A stretch of DNA of 64,000 bases. Source: Pseudovibrio flavus (GTDB lineage: Bacteria; Pseudomonadota; Alphaproteobacteria; Rhizobiales; Stappiaceae). Positions 9,092 through 17,522 of the stretch are shown here, one piece after another (positions within the stretch are counted from its first letter, which is position 1; every line of letters starts with the position of its first letter). The notes under the pieces are model-generated. The model was not told the DNA's origin. It searched no databases and worked only from the letters and a program-made list of their open reading frames with translations. Position numbers and translations under genes: made by a program. The stretch spans positions 62,001 through 126,000 of the forward strand of contig NZ_SMMA01000062.1 in NCBI RefSeq assembly GCF_009711345.1. The letters are read 5' to 3'.

Positions 9092-9625
9092 ATGAACCAA
9101 CAGCGCGAACGAGGATCTCTTCCTCCGCTCTTTTCCGGGGCGTTACGTTTAGTCCCGCCACCGCCCCTCGGCTTTGTTCTTACCCGTGCTGTTCGTCGTC
9201 TTGCTGTACAAAGGCCAGACCTGTTTGAACGGCTGGACGTTTACCGTCACGCCCACTTTATCATCGACCCGATCGACATTCCGCATGTGTTCCGTCTCAT
9301 CCCTAACGGTGAGCACGCGACCGTGGAAATGATCGCCCGCAGCAAATGCCCGAAAGGCACTGCAAAGATCAGCGGCCCGCTGGTTGTTCTGCTTGGTCTG
9401 GTTGATGGCACCTATGACGGCGATGCGGTGTTCTTCACCCGCGATCTGGTGATTGAAGGCGATACGGACGCGGTACTGGCCCTGCGCAACACCATGGAAG
9501 AGGCGGACTTAACGCCTGCCGAACTGCTCGGCTTCAAAGGTGATCTGCGCGATAAACTCGATACCGTTACCCAAAAGGGCCTTGGTGCGCTGCGCAGGCA
9601 GCTGAATGCACCGGAAGCCTACTGA
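9092..9625 (+). CDS. ubiT: UbiT, SCP2-domain lipid-binding factor for O2-independent ubiquinone synthesis
   Basis: The 177-residue protein is a single SCP2 sterol-binding-like domain. Features include HFIIDPIDIPHVFRLIP and a VVLLGLVDGTYDGDAVFFTR stretch, close to UbiT proteins. UbiT binds prenyl-ring intermediates and is needed with UbiU and UbiV to make ubiquinone without oxygen. The start has a ribosome site (TAGGAGATTTCACAG). ubiU follows after 36 bases and ubiV after 7 more, giving a ubiT-ubiU-ubiV operon downstream of an FNR box. Other SCP2 proteins exist, but the neighbours settle the call. Confidence 0.9.
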   Translation: MNQQRERGSLPPLFSGALRLVPPPPLGFVLTRAVRRLAVQRPDLFERLDVYRHAHFIIDPIDIPHVFRLIPNGEHATVEMIARSKCPKGTAKISGPLVVLLGLVDGTYDGDAVFFTRDLVIEGDTDAVLALRNTMEEADLTPAELLGFKGDLRDKLDTVTQKGLGALRRQLNAPEAY

Positions 9626-9661
9626 TTTCTATTCGTTTCCCTTGGAAAGCTCGGAAGATAC

Positions 9662-10681
9662 ATGTCTGAAAACACTTTAAAGAGCACTCAGTCTTTGGAG
9701 CTTGTGTGCCCGGCAGGAACCCCTGCTGCCATGAAGGCAGCGGTGGAAGCTGGTGCACACTCGGTCTATTGCGGCTTCAGAAATGAAACCAACGCCCGTA
9801 ACTTTCCGGGTTTGAACTTTTCCGAGCGCGAGCTGAACCAAGGCGTAAAGCTGGCTCGTTCCAAAGGCACCAAGGTGCTTGTCGCGGTAAACACCTTTGC
9901 CCGCGCTGGCGATGTGAGCCTATGGACAAAAGCTGTTGATGCTGTTGCTGCATCCGGCGCCCATGCCATTATCGCTGCCGATATCGCCGTGCTGGACTAT
10001 GCCGCGACTCACCACCCGGACCTGCGCCTGCATCTTTCTGTTCAGGCTGCGGCTGCAACGCCAGAAGCGATCAACTTTTATGAAGAGACCTTCAACGTAC
10101 AGCGCGTCGTGCTACCGCGTGTGATGTCCGTTGAAGAGATCGAACGTCTCAACAAAGAGATCAACGTTGAAACCGAGGTGTTCGTGTTTGGCGGACTGTG
10201 CGTGATGACAGAGGGCCGATGCGCTCTATCTTCTTATGCCACCGGAAAATCACCAAACCTCACCGGCGTTTGCTCACCTCCGGGCGACGTTTCTTACGAC
10301 GATGAAGGCGGCAACCTTCATGCACGCCTTGGCGGCTTTACCATTGACCGCTTTGAAAACGGCGAAGCTGCAGGCTACCCAACCCTTTGCAAAGGCCGTT
10401 TCAACGCGCAGGGCTCTACTTCCTACCTCTTTGAGGATCCAGTCAGCCTTAACGCAGCCGCTCTTCTGCCTCGTCTGAAAAAGGCTGGCGTAACAGCACT
10501 GAAAATTGAAGGCCGCCAGCGCGGTAAGGCCTACATCTCGCAGGTGGTGAAAGCCTTCCGCGCAGCAGTTGATGCGCTTGATGAGGGCCGAGATGCACAG
10601 CAGGAGGTTTCTGCAATGCTTGCAGCCATGACCGAAGGTGGCCGCGAAACCACCGGCGCTTACAAGAAAATCTGGCGATAG
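9662..10681 (+). CDS. ubiU: UbiU, U32-family Fe-S hydroxylase component
   Basis: The 339-residue peptidase-U32-family protein starts the domain with ELVCPAGTPAAMKAAVEAGA and has RNETNARNFPGLNF. Cysteines in VFGGLCVMTEGRCALSSYAT, LTGVCSPPGD and TLCKGRF fit the four-Cys iron-sulphur site known for UbiU. ALKIEGRQRGKAYI near residue 280 is also typical. UbiU and UbiV form a heterodimer that hydroxylates the ubiquinone ring using prephenate rather than oxygen. The gene sits in the ubiTUV operon. Confidence 0.93.
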   Translation: MSENTLKSTQSLELVCPAGTPAAMKAAVEAGAHSVYCGFRNETNARNFPGLNFSERELNQGVKLARSKGTKVLVAVNTFARAGDVSLWTKAVDAVAASGAHAIIAADIAVLDYAATHHPDLRLHLSVQAAAATPEAINFYEETFNVQRVVLPRVMSVEEIERLNKEINVETEVFVFGGLCVMTEGRCALSSYATGKSPNLTGVCSPPGDVSYDDEGGNLHARLGGFTIDRFENGEAAGYPTLCKGRFNAQGSTSYLFEDPVSLNAAALLPRLKKAGVTALKIEGRQRGKAYISQVVKAFRAAVDALDEGRDAQQEVSAMLAAMTEGGRETTGAYKKIWR

Positions 10682-10688
10682 AGGCACC

Positions 10689-11585
10689 ATGAACGCTCTT
10701 GAACTCTCTCTTGGACCGGTTTTCTTCAACTGGCCTAATGAAAAGCTCGTCGAATTCTACGCCCGCATGGCTGATGAATCCGACTTCGACCGTATTTACG
10801 TTGGTGAAGTGATCTGCGGTAAACGCTTGCCGTTTTCCGACAAGGTCTGGCCGGAAATTATCGAGCGTCTGCTTGGTGCTGGTAAAGAGGTGGTGCTTTC
10901 CACCATGGCGCTGCCGGTGACGACCCGTGACCGTAAATCCATCGCCGGCCTTTGTGAGATGGACCTAAAAGTCGAAGTGAACGACATCAACGGTCTTGCC
11001 CGCCGCTCTGGCCAGCCCTTTGTGGCTGGTCCGTTTATGAACGTCTACAACGAAGGCGCGGCGCTGGCGCTGCAAAAGCGCGGCATGGAAACCCTGTGCC
11101 CACCGGTCGAGCTACCACTTAGCTCTATTGAGATCATTGCAAAGGCATTGCCTGAGCTGACCATTGAGCTGTTCGCGTTTGGCCGTCTGCCGCTTGCTGT
11201 GTCCGGTCGTTGCTATCACGCCCGTGCCCACAAGCTTCACAAGGACAGCTGCCAGTTCGTGTGTGACCAAGATCCAGACGGAATGGACGTAACCACGCTG
11301 GACAATCAGCAGTTCCTCTCTGCCAATGGCATCCAGACCCTGTCGCACAGCGTTCAGGCTGTTACGCTTTCCCCTGACGAACTGCGAGCCAAGGGCATTG
11401 GCCGTCTGCGTCTTTCCCCGCATTCTGTCGACATGATTGCGGTAAACAAGATCTACCGTGATCTAGTGAACGGTAAGATCGACGGCGAAGAAGCACAGGC
11501 TCGTCTTTCAGAACTGCCTTTGCCGGGCAAGCTGGCAAACGGTTATCTGGGTGGCAAGCCCGGCCATGTTTGGGCCGCGGAATAA
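10689..11585 (+). CDS. ubiV: UbiV, U32-family Fe-S hydroxylase component
   Basis: The 298-residue partner of UbiU starts at the ATG at 10689 (MNALELSLGPVFFNWP) and is preceded by GAGGCACC. A longer in-frame start inside ubiU is unlikely. Motifs include YVGEVICGKRLPF and FGRLPLAVSGRCYHARAH, followed by KDSCQFVCDQDPDG. These hold the cysteines expected for its 4Fe-4S cluster. Together UbiU and UbiV act in oxygen-independent ubiquinone ring hydroxylation. It ends the operon, followed by a strong hairpin terminator. Confidence 0.93.
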   Translation: MNALELSLGPVFFNWPNEKLVEFYARMADESDFDRIYVGEVICGKRLPFSDKVWPEIIERLLGAGKEVVLSTMALPVTTRDRKSIAGLCEMDLKVEVNDINGLARRSGQPFVAGPFMNVYNEGAALALQKRGMETLCPPVELPLSSIEIIAKALPELTIELFAFGRLPLAVSGRCYHARAHKLHKDSCQFVCDQDPDGMDVTTLDNQQFLSANGIQTLSHSVQAVTLSPDELRAKGIGRLRLSPHSVDMIAVNKIYRDLVNGKIDGEEAQARLSELPLPGKLANGYLGGKPGHVWAAE

Positions 11586-11596
11586 CAAATCTTCTC

Positions 11597-11630
11597 AAAA
11601 AGCCGCCGCATCCAACCGGCGGCTTTTTTA
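11597..11630. terminator. Bidirectional terminator between ubiV and the yqaA-like gene
   Basis: The stem AAGCCGCCG / CGGCGGCTT has an 8-base loop, with A-tract before and T-tract after (CAAAAAG and CTTTTTTAT). It can end transcription from ubiV (plus) and from the convergent membrane protein gene (minus). The minus gene's stop lies in the T-tract. Confidence 0.85.
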
Positions 11631-12089
11631 TAGGCCCTGCCACCACAATGTAGCCGCGGCAATGGCGATATAACGCGCTGCTTTGCCAACGGTGACCAGC
11701 ACGAGAAAGATCGGTAGGCGAACCCGCAACGCACCAGCAACAACGGTGAGCGGATCGCCCACGATGGGCAGCCATGCAAACAGCAGCGAGTATTTGCCGT
11801 ATTGCCCGAACCAGCCAATCGCCTTGTCGTAATGCTTCTCTGATACCGGAAACCAGCGGCGCCCCTTGAAGTGGCTTAAAAACGCACCGCAGTACCAGTT
11901 GAACAGCGAGCCGAGCACATTGCCTAGTGTCACCGCGCACAGGAGCAGGATCACCGAGCCCTTCTCCAAGGCCAGCAGCGCGACCAGCGCCGCTTCAGAA
12001 GACCCCGGCAGTAGGGTTGCGGACAAGAACGCGGTGAGTGTTAGGCCCAGATATAGGCCAAGATCGACAGGCATAAAACAGCAACTCAA
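11628..12089 (-). CDS. YqaA/DedA-like (SNARE-associated) inner-membrane protein
   Basis: The 153-residue protein is mostly hydrophobic, with about four membrane segments. It has the family pattern FLSATLLPGSSEAALVALLA, LGNVLGSLFNWYCG and AWLPIVGDPLTVVAGALR. This matches the small YqaA branch of the DedA superfamily. DedA relatives act in lipid or undecaprenyl-phosphate handling, but the role of YqaA is not established. It converges on ubiV. Confidence 0.8.
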   Translation of the reverse strand: MSCCFMPVDLGLYLGLTLTAFLSATLLPGSSEAALVALLALEKGSVILLLCAVTLGNVLGSLFNWYCGAFLSHFKGRRWFPVSEKHYDKAIGWFGQYGKYSLLFAWLPIVGDPLTVVAGALRVRLPIFLVLVTVGKAARYIAIAAATLWWQGL

Positions 12090-12227
12090 AACAATGGTGG
12101 CGCACGCAAGCGCGAGCGCTGCATTCCTCTAACAAGCTCTTAGTTGCGGAACAACCAAAGAAGCGCTTGATTTTAGGAGGCCTCCTGCAATAACCGTAAT
12201 ATATCAGAATGAGAGCAAGGGTAAGTT

Positions 12228-13238
12228 ATGGGCGTGAATGGAGAAATTTCCGTCATCGACATGCACACAGGTGGAGAACCTCTGCGTATCGTAACCAGCG
12301 GATATCCGCCGATTAAAGGCGACAGCATTCTGGAAAAGCGCCGCTACGCCCGCGAGTACCTTGATGATTACCGCCGCTTTTTGATGTTTGAACCACGTGG
12401 CCACTACGACATGTACGGCGCTATTTTGGTTCCGACCACGCTGCCTACTGCCGACTTCGGTGTTTTGTTCATTCACAACGAGGGTTACAGCACCATGTGC
12501 GGCCATGCGGTGATTGCCCTTGGCCGCTACGCCATTGACCATGGCCTCGTTGAAAAACAAGAACCTATCACGCGCGTTGGCATCGAGTGCCCGTGTGGAT
12601 TGGTTGAAGCGTTTGTGGAAGTGAAAGACGGTATTGCCGGTGCTGTGTCGTTCCGCTCCGTACCGGCTTTTCTCCATAGCGGCGATGTTCAGGTGGAGCC
12701 GGAAGGTTTTTCACCAATTACCGTTGACGTTGCCTATGGCGGTGCCTTCTACGGCCTTGCCAATGCTGCTGATTTTGGACTTGATGTTCGCACCTCCCGC
12801 ACCCGCGATCTTGTTGATGCGGCTAATGCGGTGAGCGATGCCATCAACAAGACCATTAAGCTACACCACCCTGATGACGATGATTTGGCATATCTTTATG
12901 GAACGATCCTGACTGATGGGCGGGATATCTATAGCGATGAGTCAACCGCCAATATCTGCGTGTTTGCCGCATCTCAGGTGGACCGTAGCCCGACCGGATC
13001 GGGTGTGACGGCACGTCTTGCAGCCCAAGCTGCCAAAGGTCTTATCGATGTTGGCCAGCCGCGCACTTTTGAAAGCTGCATAGGCACCACCTTCAAAGGA
13101 ACCGTTGCTGAGCAAACCACCTGCGGGCAGTTTCCGGCTGTTGTTGTGGAGGTATCCGGCAGCGCTAATTACTCCGGCAAGGCCACCTTCTGGAAAGAGG
13201 AAGGCGACAGCGTGGGAGCGGGCTTCCTGTTGCGTTAG
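12228..13238 (+). CDS. trans-3-Hydroxy-L-proline dehydratase (proline racemase family)
   Basis: The 336-residue protein belongs to the proline racemase superfamily. The first catalytic residue is the Cys in STMCGHAVIALGRYA (about residue 90). The second position, Cys in racemases and epimerases, is Thr in DRSPTGSGVTAR (about residue 255). From family knowledge, the Cys/Thr pair marks trans-3-hydroxy-L-proline dehydratases such as human L3HYPDH, which form pyrroline-2-carboxylate. A 4-hydroxyproline epimerase would carry Cys at both places. The ATG follows GCAAGGGTAAGTT. It may feed proline metabolism together with arginase and ornithine cyclodeaminase nearby, though no operon links them. Confidence 0.85.
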   Translation: MGVNGEISVIDMHTGGEPLRIVTSGYPPIKGDSILEKRRYAREYLDDYRRFLMFEPRGHYDMYGAILVPTTLPTADFGVLFIHNEGYSTMCGHAVIALGRYAIDHGLVEKQEPITRVGIECPCGLVEAFVEVKDGIAGAVSFRSVPAFLHSGDVQVEPEGFSPITVDVAYGGAFYGLANAADFGLDVRTSRTRDLVDAANAVSDAINKTIKLHHPDDDDLAYLYGTILTDGRDIYSDESTANICVFAASQVDRSPTGSGVTARLAAQAAKGLIDVGQPRTFESCIGTTFKGTVAEQTTCGQFPAVVVEVSGSANYSGKATFWKEEGDSVGAGFLLR

Positions 13239-13454
13239 GTTTATCAACACACAACGCTACGGAACTTCGCCGATATTTTGATATGCATCACACACACGAA
13301 AAAATTTCGTAATTTTAAGTGATTACGACAAATTGGAAGGCTCCATTCTCCTCTGCATTTGATATAGCACAGTGAAATAACGCGAGAGCGTGCGGCCATT
13401 GCCTCCGGCTTTGGCGTCACATGCTGACAAGTGTAGGTTTTGGGGCTTTCTGGA

Positions 13455-14042
13455 ATGCAGCACGGCGAAGGAACGACACAGTGGTTTTATAAACACGACC
13501 GTGAGAAGTGCGGTCCTGTTGATGATGGAGCCATGAAGCGGCTGATTGCCCGCGGCGTTGTGACGGCACAAACCAAAGTCTGGCACTACCAGCTCGGTCC
13601 TGTTTGGAAGCGTGCGGGAGAGATTGCGTTTCTTAAGCAGCTGCTCATTGAAGTGGGTCCGGCGGACAAGGGCAAAGCCTATCAGGTAAGCCAGTTCATT
13701 CTATGGCTGATGATTTTTACGCCGCTGATCAGCACTCTAATGGCGATTTCATTGGGCTCTATCATCCCTCTACCGGTGCCAGAGCTTAAAGAGTTTATGA
13801 CGCCGATCTATTTCGTGATCGCCTTCCCGTTTATCAGTGCCGGATTTTATTACATCGACCGCCGCGCATTGCTCAGCGTTTATACGAAGGCGGTACCACT
13901 GGGCTATCTGATCTTCCTGTTCCTGCCACCTGTCTATTTCCTTTTGAGAAAACAGACCGAGATTCATCAGGGCTATCTGGCCCCTTTGGTGTCTTTACTG
14001 CTCCTGCCCGCACCATTCGTGCTGTTCTATTTCGTTCTCTAA
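13455..14042 (+). CDS. GYF_2-domain membrane protein of unknown function
   Basis: The 195-residue product starts at the ATG at 13455; a TTG five codons earlier is possible. Residues 10-50 resemble a bacterial GYF_2 domain (QWFYKHDREKCGPVDDGAMK, then VWHYQLGPVWKRAG). It is followed by four or five membrane segments between residues 75 and 195. GYF_2 domains are thought to mediate protein contacts, and a specific function cannot be given. The 216 bases upstream hold no other gene. Confidence 0.65.
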   Translation: MQHGEGTTQWFYKHDREKCGPVDDGAMKRLIARGVVTAQTKVWHYQLGPVWKRAGEIAFLKQLLIEVGPADKGKAYQVSQFILWLMIFTPLISTLMAISLGSIIPLPVPELKEFMTPIYFVIAFPFISAGFYYIDRRALLSVYTKAVPLGYLIFLFLPPVYFLLRKQTEIHQGYLAPLVSLLLLPAPFVLFYFVL

Positions 14043-14045
14043 CCC

Positions 14046-14510
14046 TCAGCTGTTAGAGAGGTTTGAGTAGAGCACGTTCTTGGAACTTCTGACGGTTGAG
14101 AGCAGAAGATTGGTTTCGGTTGACTGAATGCCGTCGATTTTGCGGATCCGGTTGAGGACCTTATCGAGGTCCTGAAGCGTTTCGGTATGCAGCTCCAAAA
14201 TCAGATCCCAATTGCCGTTCGTCGTGTGTAGCGCAGCAACTTCCGTCATGGCATTCAGGATTGATGTGATCCGGTCTGCGCCCTTGCCTTCAATCTTTAC
14301 CAAGGTAATGCCCCTTACCGGCGCATCCATGGTATCTCGCTGCAAAATGACTGTGTAGCCGAGAATCTCGCCGGACTTTTGCAGTTTATCCAGTCGTGCC
14401 CGAATGGTGGCTCTGGAGAGCTTTAGCTCGATTGCCAAATCGGAGAGCGAGGCACGCGCATTTCTACGTAATATCCCTATAATATTGCGATCAATTTCGT
14501 CGATTTGCAT
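14046..14510 (-). CDS. Lrp/AsnC family transcriptional regulator
   Basis: The 154-residue protein has an N-terminal winged helix (MQIDEIDRNIIGILRRNARA, then RATIRARLDKLQKSGEI) and a C-terminal RAM/ACT ligand domain. It is divergent from arginase and ornithine cyclodeaminase, an arrangement typical of local amino-acid-responsive activators. Arginine or ornithine is the likely effector, by inference. An inverted repeat in the shared promoter region is a candidate operator. Confidence 0.88.
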   Translation of the reverse strand: MQIDEIDRNIIGILRRNARASLSDLAIELKLSRATIRARLDKLQKSGEILGYTVILQRDTMDAPVRGITLVKIEGKGADRITSILNAMTEVAALHTTNGNWDLILELHTETLQDLDKVLNRIRKIDGIQSTETNLLLSTVRSSKNVLYSNLSNS

Positions 14511-14539
14511 ATTTTAGATTACCAAATTGGCATAGTGAC

Positions 14540-14563
14540 CTATCATTTTGATCAGTATGATAG
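14540..14563. promoter_or_regulatory. Inverted repeat, candidate Lrp operator before arginase
   Basis: CTATCAT-N10-ATGATAG forms perfect 7-base arms with a 10-base spacer. It lies between the divergent lrp and arginase genes, 60 bases before the arginase ATG. Regulator assignment rests on position only. Confidence 0.5.
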
Positions 14564-14623
14564 CTTCCCTCTAATCAAAAACAACCAATAATGAGATCTA
14601 CGTATAATTACGTTGGAGATCAT

Positions 14624-15556
14624 ATGAAACGTAGCGTTGCTCTTTTTGGCGTACCTCTTCAAGCAGGTACTGATCAATCTGGTTGCTTGATGGGACCAGA
14701 CGCGCTGCGTACGGCAGGCCTTTCCAGTGCGCTGGCGGACCTTGGTTGCCAAGTGGATGATCGCGGCAATTTAAATATCAACGATTGCCTCCACGAAGCC
14801 CATGATAACGATGCCATCCGCAACCTCGCTGAAGTCGCAGCTTGGACAAAGGAACTCCAGCAGAAAGCGGAGACTTGTTTTCTGGAGGGGGCGTTTCCGA
14901 TCTTTATGGGCGGCGATCACAGCCTTGCAGCAGGCACGGTGACGGGCGTTGCAAGTGCTGCGGCAAAACAGGGCAAGGAGCAGTTTGTGCTGTGGCTGGA
15001 TGCTCATCCTGATCTGCACCGGCTAGACACAACGCGCAGTGGCAATCTGCACGGCACACCTTCGGCCTACTTCTGTGGCTTTGACGGGTTTGAGCCGCAC
15101 TTTCCCAAGCCGCCAGCCACTGTACCGACCCGCAACGTTTGCATGATGGGCTTGCGTTCGGTTGATGCGCCGGAGCGCGAAATTTTGCAGACGACCCCGC
15201 TTCATGCTTACGACATGCGTGCCATAGACGAGCGCGGCGTAGCAGGCCCTCTCAACCGCTTTTTGGAGATGGTGGCAGAGCGGGATGGCAATTTGCACCT
15301 GAGTTTTGACGTGGACTTTCTCGATCCTGAAATAGCGCCAGCTGTGGGAACAACCGTTCCGGGCGGCGCTACGTTTAGAGAAGCCCATTTGATTATGGAG
15401 ATCCTCCATGACAGCCAGCTCGTGACCTCTCTCGATCTGGTGGAACTTAACCCTTTCCTTGATGAACGCGGACGGACAGCAACCTTGCTTGTTGATCTTG
15501 TTGCAAGTCTTTTTGGCAAAACGGTCATGGATAGACCGACATTCCGCTATAACTAA
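14624..15556 (+). CDS. rocF: Arginase
   Basis: The 310-residue ureohydrolase starts at ATG 14624 (MKRSVALFGVPLQAG), preceded by GTTGGAGATCAT. Mn ligands are visible in FMGGDHSLAAG (His), WLDAHPDLH (Asp-His-Asp) and SFDVDFLDPEIAPAVG (Asp, Asp). It splits arginine into ornithine and urea. The next gene, ornithine cyclodeaminase, begins 16 bases after the stop, so the pair converts arginine to proline. The start of the longer frame at 14591 lacks a ribosome site. Confidence 0.92.
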   Translation: MKRSVALFGVPLQAGTDQSGCLMGPDALRTAGLSSALADLGCQVDDRGNLNINDCLHEAHDNDAIRNLAEVAAWTKELQQKAETCFLEGAFPIFMGGDHSLAAGTVTGVASAAAKQGKEQFVLWLDAHPDLHRLDTTRSGNLHGTPSAYFCGFDGFEPHFPKPPATVPTRNVCMMGLRSVDAPEREILQTTPLHAYDMRAIDERGVAGPLNRFLEMVAERDGNLHLSFDVDFLDPEIAPAVGTTVPGGATFREAHLIMEILHDSQLVTSLDLVELNPFLDERGRTATLLVDLVASLFGKTVMDRPTFRYN

Positions 15557-15572
15557 TCGTGAGGTTTTTAAG

Positions 15573-16610
15573 ATGGTTCAGTTTGTGAGTGTCGAGAATA
15601 TTCTCAAAACCGTGCGCACATGCGGGGTGGAGACATTTCTTGCCGGCCTCGCCAATTATGTTGAGCAGGATTTCCGTCGCTGGGAGCTTTTTGACAAGAC
15701 ACCGCGCGTTGCAAGCCACTCCAAAATCGGCGTCATCGAGTTGATGCCAACAAGTGATGGGGAGCTCTACAGCTTCAAGTACGTAAACGGTCACCCAGCC
15801 AATACCAAGCTGGGCCTGCAGACCGTTACCGCGTTTGGCATGCTTTCAAAGGTCGAAAGCGGCTATCCGTTCTTCCTTTCAGAAATGACAGTGCTTACCG
15901 CGCTTCGCACTGCGGCGACATCCGCCGTTGCAGCCCGTCACCTTGCCCCAAAGCCATCGGAGACAATGGCTATCATCGGTAATGGTGCCCAGTCGGAGTT
16001 TCAGGCGCTTGCCTTTAAGGCGCTGCTGGGAACGAAAACTCTACGCCTTTACGATTTGGATCCGGAGGCAACGCAAAAGTGTATGCGCAACCTTGCTCCT
16101 TATGGCTTGGAGCTGATCCCGTGCAAGAGTGCGGAAGAGGCAGTTGAGGGCGCAGATATCATCACTACTGTGACCGCTGATAAGCAGTACGCGACCATAT
16201 TGACGGACAACATGATTGGCGCTGGCGTTCACATCAATGCCATTGGCGGCGATTGTCCGGGTAAGACGGAGCTGCACAAGGATATTCTTCTGCGCTCCAA
16301 GATCTTCGTCGAATACCCGCCGCAGACCCGCATTGAAGGCGAAATCCAGCAGTTGCCGGAGGATTATCCGGTCAACGAATTGTGGCGCGTTATTTCCGGC
16401 ATGGAAGTTGGGCGGGCACATGCCAACGACATCACGCTGTTCGACTCCGTTGGCTTTGCAACGGAAGACTTTTCTGCCCTCCGCTTCCTTCACGACACGG
16501 TTCAAAAGACCGGAGACTATGAAGACGTAGACATGATCGCAGAGCCGACAGACCCTCGAAACCTGTTTGGTTTGCTGACACAGGACGACAGCCGCGATAA
16601 AGCCGCCTAG
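15573..16610 (+). CDS. Ornithine cyclodeaminase
   Basis: The 345-residue protein converts ornithine to proline and ammonia. It has an NAD-binding loop AIIGNGAQSEFQALAFKALL (about residue 135), DLDPEATQKC after the second strand, and GADIITTVTADK. Also visible are substrate-side residues KLGLQTVTAFGMLSKVESG and IGGDCPGKTELHKDIL. The start is ATG 15573, preceded by CGTGAGGTTTTTAAG. The frame extends further upstream into arginase but without a ribosome site. It is in an operon with arginase, and its 3' end overlaps the convergent MBL gene by 4 bases. Confidence 0.92.
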   Translation: MVQFVSVENILKTVRTCGVETFLAGLANYVEQDFRRWELFDKTPRVASHSKIGVIELMPTSDGELYSFKYVNGHPANTKLGLQTVTAFGMLSKVESGYPFFLSEMTVLTALRTAATSAVAARHLAPKPSETMAIIGNGAQSEFQALAFKALLGTKTLRLYDLDPEATQKCMRNLAPYGLELIPCKSAEEAVEGADIITTVTADKQYATILTDNMIGAGVHINAIGGDCPGKTELHKDILLRSKIFVEYPPQTRIEGEIQQLPEDYPVNELWRVISGMEVGRAHANDITLFDSVGFATEDFSALRFLHDTVQKTGDYEDVDMIAEPTDPRNLFGLLTQDDSRDKAA

Positions 16611-17338
16611 CTGTTGTCATGCTCCTTTAGGAAGTGGGTGGTTATCTCTTTAAACCGCCCACCTCCAAAGCTTGGGAAGTGTCCTCCGTGGACGGTTTCG
16701 ACAGGAAGGGCAGACAGCATGCGCATGCTGTCGATGTAGTCCCCCATGTTACTATGATAGGCGTCGGTAATGAGCTCTCCGTCATAGATCACATCCCCTG
16801 CTATCAAGGTTCTGGTTTTTTCCTCCCAAAGCGCGATCCCGCCCGGCGAATGCCCCGGTGTGTGCAGCACATGGAAACTTCTATCTCCAAGGTCAATGAT
16901 ATCCGCATCCCGCAGCAGTTTTGTCGGCGGTGCGGATTTGACGTGATAGGCGCAGGAGCGATAGGGCTCCGGCGGTAAGGCCGAGAAAATCTCGTCAATT
17001 ACATAAGGGTCTGCGAGCGTATTTTGCCGCGTTGGATGGGCAAGAATGCTTGCCTCTGCTTCGTGGATCCAGCGTTCTTCAAACTCGTGATGGCAGCCTA
17101 CATGGTCGAAATGGCTGTGACTGGCCACCGCCACCACGTTCTTTTCCGCCGCTAGGGGTACGTATTCGCGAAGGCTAACGACACCCATGCCGCTATCTAC
17201 CAGCATGTTAAAATCGCGCCCAGCAACATGCCAGATGTTGCAACGGTAAAACGGCAGGATATGCGGCTCCTCAATAAGCGAAATGCCGTCGGCAAGGTGT
17301 GTCGTGCGGTACCAGTTTTCTGCTGCAATCCGGTGCAT
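16607..17338 (-). CDS. MBL-fold metallo-hydrolase
   Basis: The 243-residue protein has the metallo-beta-lactamase motif SHSHFDHVG near residue 85. Later metal ligands are HTPGHSPGGIALWEE (about residue 170), LIAGDVIYD and VHGGHFPSFG. The substrate is unknown; the family includes glyoxalase II-like and lactonase-like enzymes. The start is ATG 17338 (MHRIAAENWYRTTH); an extra upstream 23 residues look non-native. It stands alone and converges with the ornithine cyclodeaminase gene. Confidence 0.8.
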   Translation of the reverse strand: MHRIAAENWYRTTHLADGISLIEEPHILPFYRCNIWHVAGRDFNMLVDSGMGVVSLREYVPLAAEKNVVAVASHSHFDHVGCHHEFEERWIHEAEASILAHPTRQNTLADPYVIDEIFSALPPEPYRSCAYHVKSAPPTKLLRDADIIDLGDRSFHVLHTPGHSPGGIALWEEKTRTLIAGDVIYDGELITDAYHSNMGDYIDSMRMLSALPVETVHGGHFPSFGGGRFKEITTHFLKEHDNS

Positions 17339-17463
17339 ATTTCGGCTCCACTCACAAGACTTACAAGGCCAGAGTAAGGCTAGCGGGGCATTGCTTGCAA
17401 CCAGCAAGAATCTAGCAAATTAGACTAGGGGCAAACGCCCGATGAGCGCCGTACAGCACAACA

Positions 17464-17499
17464 AAAAACCGGAGCGAAAGTGCTTTCCGCTCCGGCCTT
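17464..17499 (-). terminator. Terminator downstream of the gate-domain membrane protein gene
   Basis: On the minus strand the stem CCGGAGCGGAAAG / CTTTCGCTCCGG is followed by TTTTTTGTTG. It lies about 25 bases beyond the stop at 17523. Confidence 0.85.
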
Positions 17500-17522
17500 G
17501 TCAGTTCAGCTTTTTCTCACAG

